Shown: positions 5,450 to 5,849 of the stretch, in pieces
How the letters are laid out: each line of letters begins with the position of its first letter
Numbering within the stretch: the stretch's first letter is position 1
From: Actinomycetota bacterium
GTDB taxonomy: Bacteria; Actinomycetota; Thermoleophilia; Gaiellales; Gaiellaceae
Direction of reading: 5' to 3'
Length of the DNA: 5,849 bases
Assembly (NCBI GenBank): GCA_016870235.1
Contig: VGCB01000199.1
Location: forward strand, 1 to 5,849
The notes under the pieces: model-generated
The model's database searches: none
What the model was told of the DNA's origin: nothing
What the model saw: only the letters and a program-made list of their open reading frames with translations
Position numbers and translations under genes: made by a program

Positions 5450-5849
5450 ATGCGTGCAGCCCGGTTCCACGGTCGACGCGACCTGCGCCTCGAGGAGATC
5501 CCCGAGCCCGCGCCCGGGCCGGGTGACGTCCTCCTCCGCGTGCTCTACGCGGGGATCTGCGGCACGGACGTGCACGAGCTCGAGCACGGCCCGATCTTCA
5601 CCCCCGGCTCGACCCCGCACCCGCTCACAGGCGTCGTCAACCCGGTCGTGCTCGGCCATGAGCTCTCGGGCGAGGTGGTCGCCGTGGGCGAGGAGGTCAC
5701 GCGCGTCCGTGCGGGCGATCTCGTCGCCGTCTACCCGCTCGAGACCTGCGGCGCGTGCCCGGCCTGCGCGGCCGGCGCGACGAACCTCTGCCCGCTGCGG
5801 GCGGGCCACGGGCTCGCGCGGGGCCACGGCGCCTTCGCGGAGCTGACGC
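5450..5849 (+). CDS. Zinc-dependent medium-chain alcohol dehydrogenase, 2,3-butanediol dehydrogenase-like (3'-partial)
   Basis: The first 133 residues of an NAD(P)-dependent cytoplasmic oxidoreductase are present; the gene runs off the right edge, and the usual family length is about 350. The GroES-like catalytic domain is visible. Catalytic zinc ligands are C37 in AGICGTDVHE and H70-E71 in VLGHELSGEVVAVG. The structural-zinc lobe has C100, C103, C106 and C114 (ETCGACPACAAGATNLC). The run GPIFTPGSTPHPLTG, between the catalytic Cys and the GHE motif, is typical of the (R,R)-butanediol dehydrogenase subfamily, which interconverts acetoin or diacetyl with 2,3-butanediol. The nucleotide-binding fold lies outside the window, so cofactor choice cannot be judged. 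The start MRAARFHGRRDLRLEE is canonical and has AGGA 7 nt upstream. It diverges from the amidohydrolase gene across a palindromic operator and may share its regulator. Substrate is inferred; threonine or sorbitol dehydrogenase relatives are possible. Confidence 0.92.
   Translation, partial: MRAARFHGRRDLRLEEIPEPAPGPGDVLLRVLYAGICGTDVHELEHGPIFTPGSTPHPLTGVVNPVVLGHELSGEVVAVGEEVTRVRAGDLVAVYPLETCGACPACAAGATNLCPLRAGHGLARGHGAFAELT

Noticed and set aside
4857..5846. Plus-strand 329-codon frame across the amidohydrolase gene and the start of the dehydrogenase
   Set aside because: The minus-strand amidohydrolase and the dehydrogenase, in another frame, both have complete family motifs. This frame has none and becomes Ser/Arg-rich.

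Overview
This is a GC-rich window with GTG starts and a strong preference for codons ending in G or C, such as ctc, gtc, tcg and gcg. The protein sequences fit a high-GC actinobacterial lineage. My impression is something like Thermoleophilia, but the window carries no taxonomic marker, so treat this as a low-confidence guess.

Layout. Positions 1-783 are one open frame that enters from the left edge. It is a chimera: about 40 codons of an IS630-type transposase DNA-binding region run in frame into the C-terminal part of a family 5 (DppA/OppA-type) solute-binding protein. That part also seems to have lost an internal block. A 66-nt gap with a very strong stem-loop (791-832) follows. Then come two membrane permeases (850-1803 and 1800-2666) and a double ATPase with DppD and DppF halves fused in one chain (2663-4687). 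These three genes overlap by 4 nt each (ATGA, GTGA), so they are a translationally coupled operon for a peptide/nickel/opine-type ABC importer. The transporter genes look intact; the binding protein does not.

On the minus strand, ending 20 nt inside the 3' end of the ATPase gene, is an isochorismatase-superfamily hydrolase (5354-4668). It closely resembles N-carbamoylsarcosine amidohydrolase, an enzyme of creatinine breakdown. Diverging from it is the start of a zinc-dependent medium-chain alcohol dehydrogenase of the 2,3-butanediol dehydrogenase type (5450 to the right edge, incomplete). The 95-nt divergent spacer holds a perfect 14-nt palindrome of the kind bound by GntR-family repressors, placed over the -10 box of a good minus-strand promoter with a perfect TTGACA -35.

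How it may work together. The importer would take up a small peptide-like or amide compound. The amidase would hydrolyse a carbamoyl or amide compound, and the dehydrogenase would oxidise or reduce a vicinal diol or acyloin. A shared operator suggests that the last two are co-regulated, but a link to the importer rests only on proximity. I do not see a new kind of system. The points most worth checking are the chimeric binding-protein frame, the strong intercistronic hairpin and the palindromic operator/promoter. No RNA gene or CRISPR array is visible, and no non-coding stretch exceeds 95 nt.
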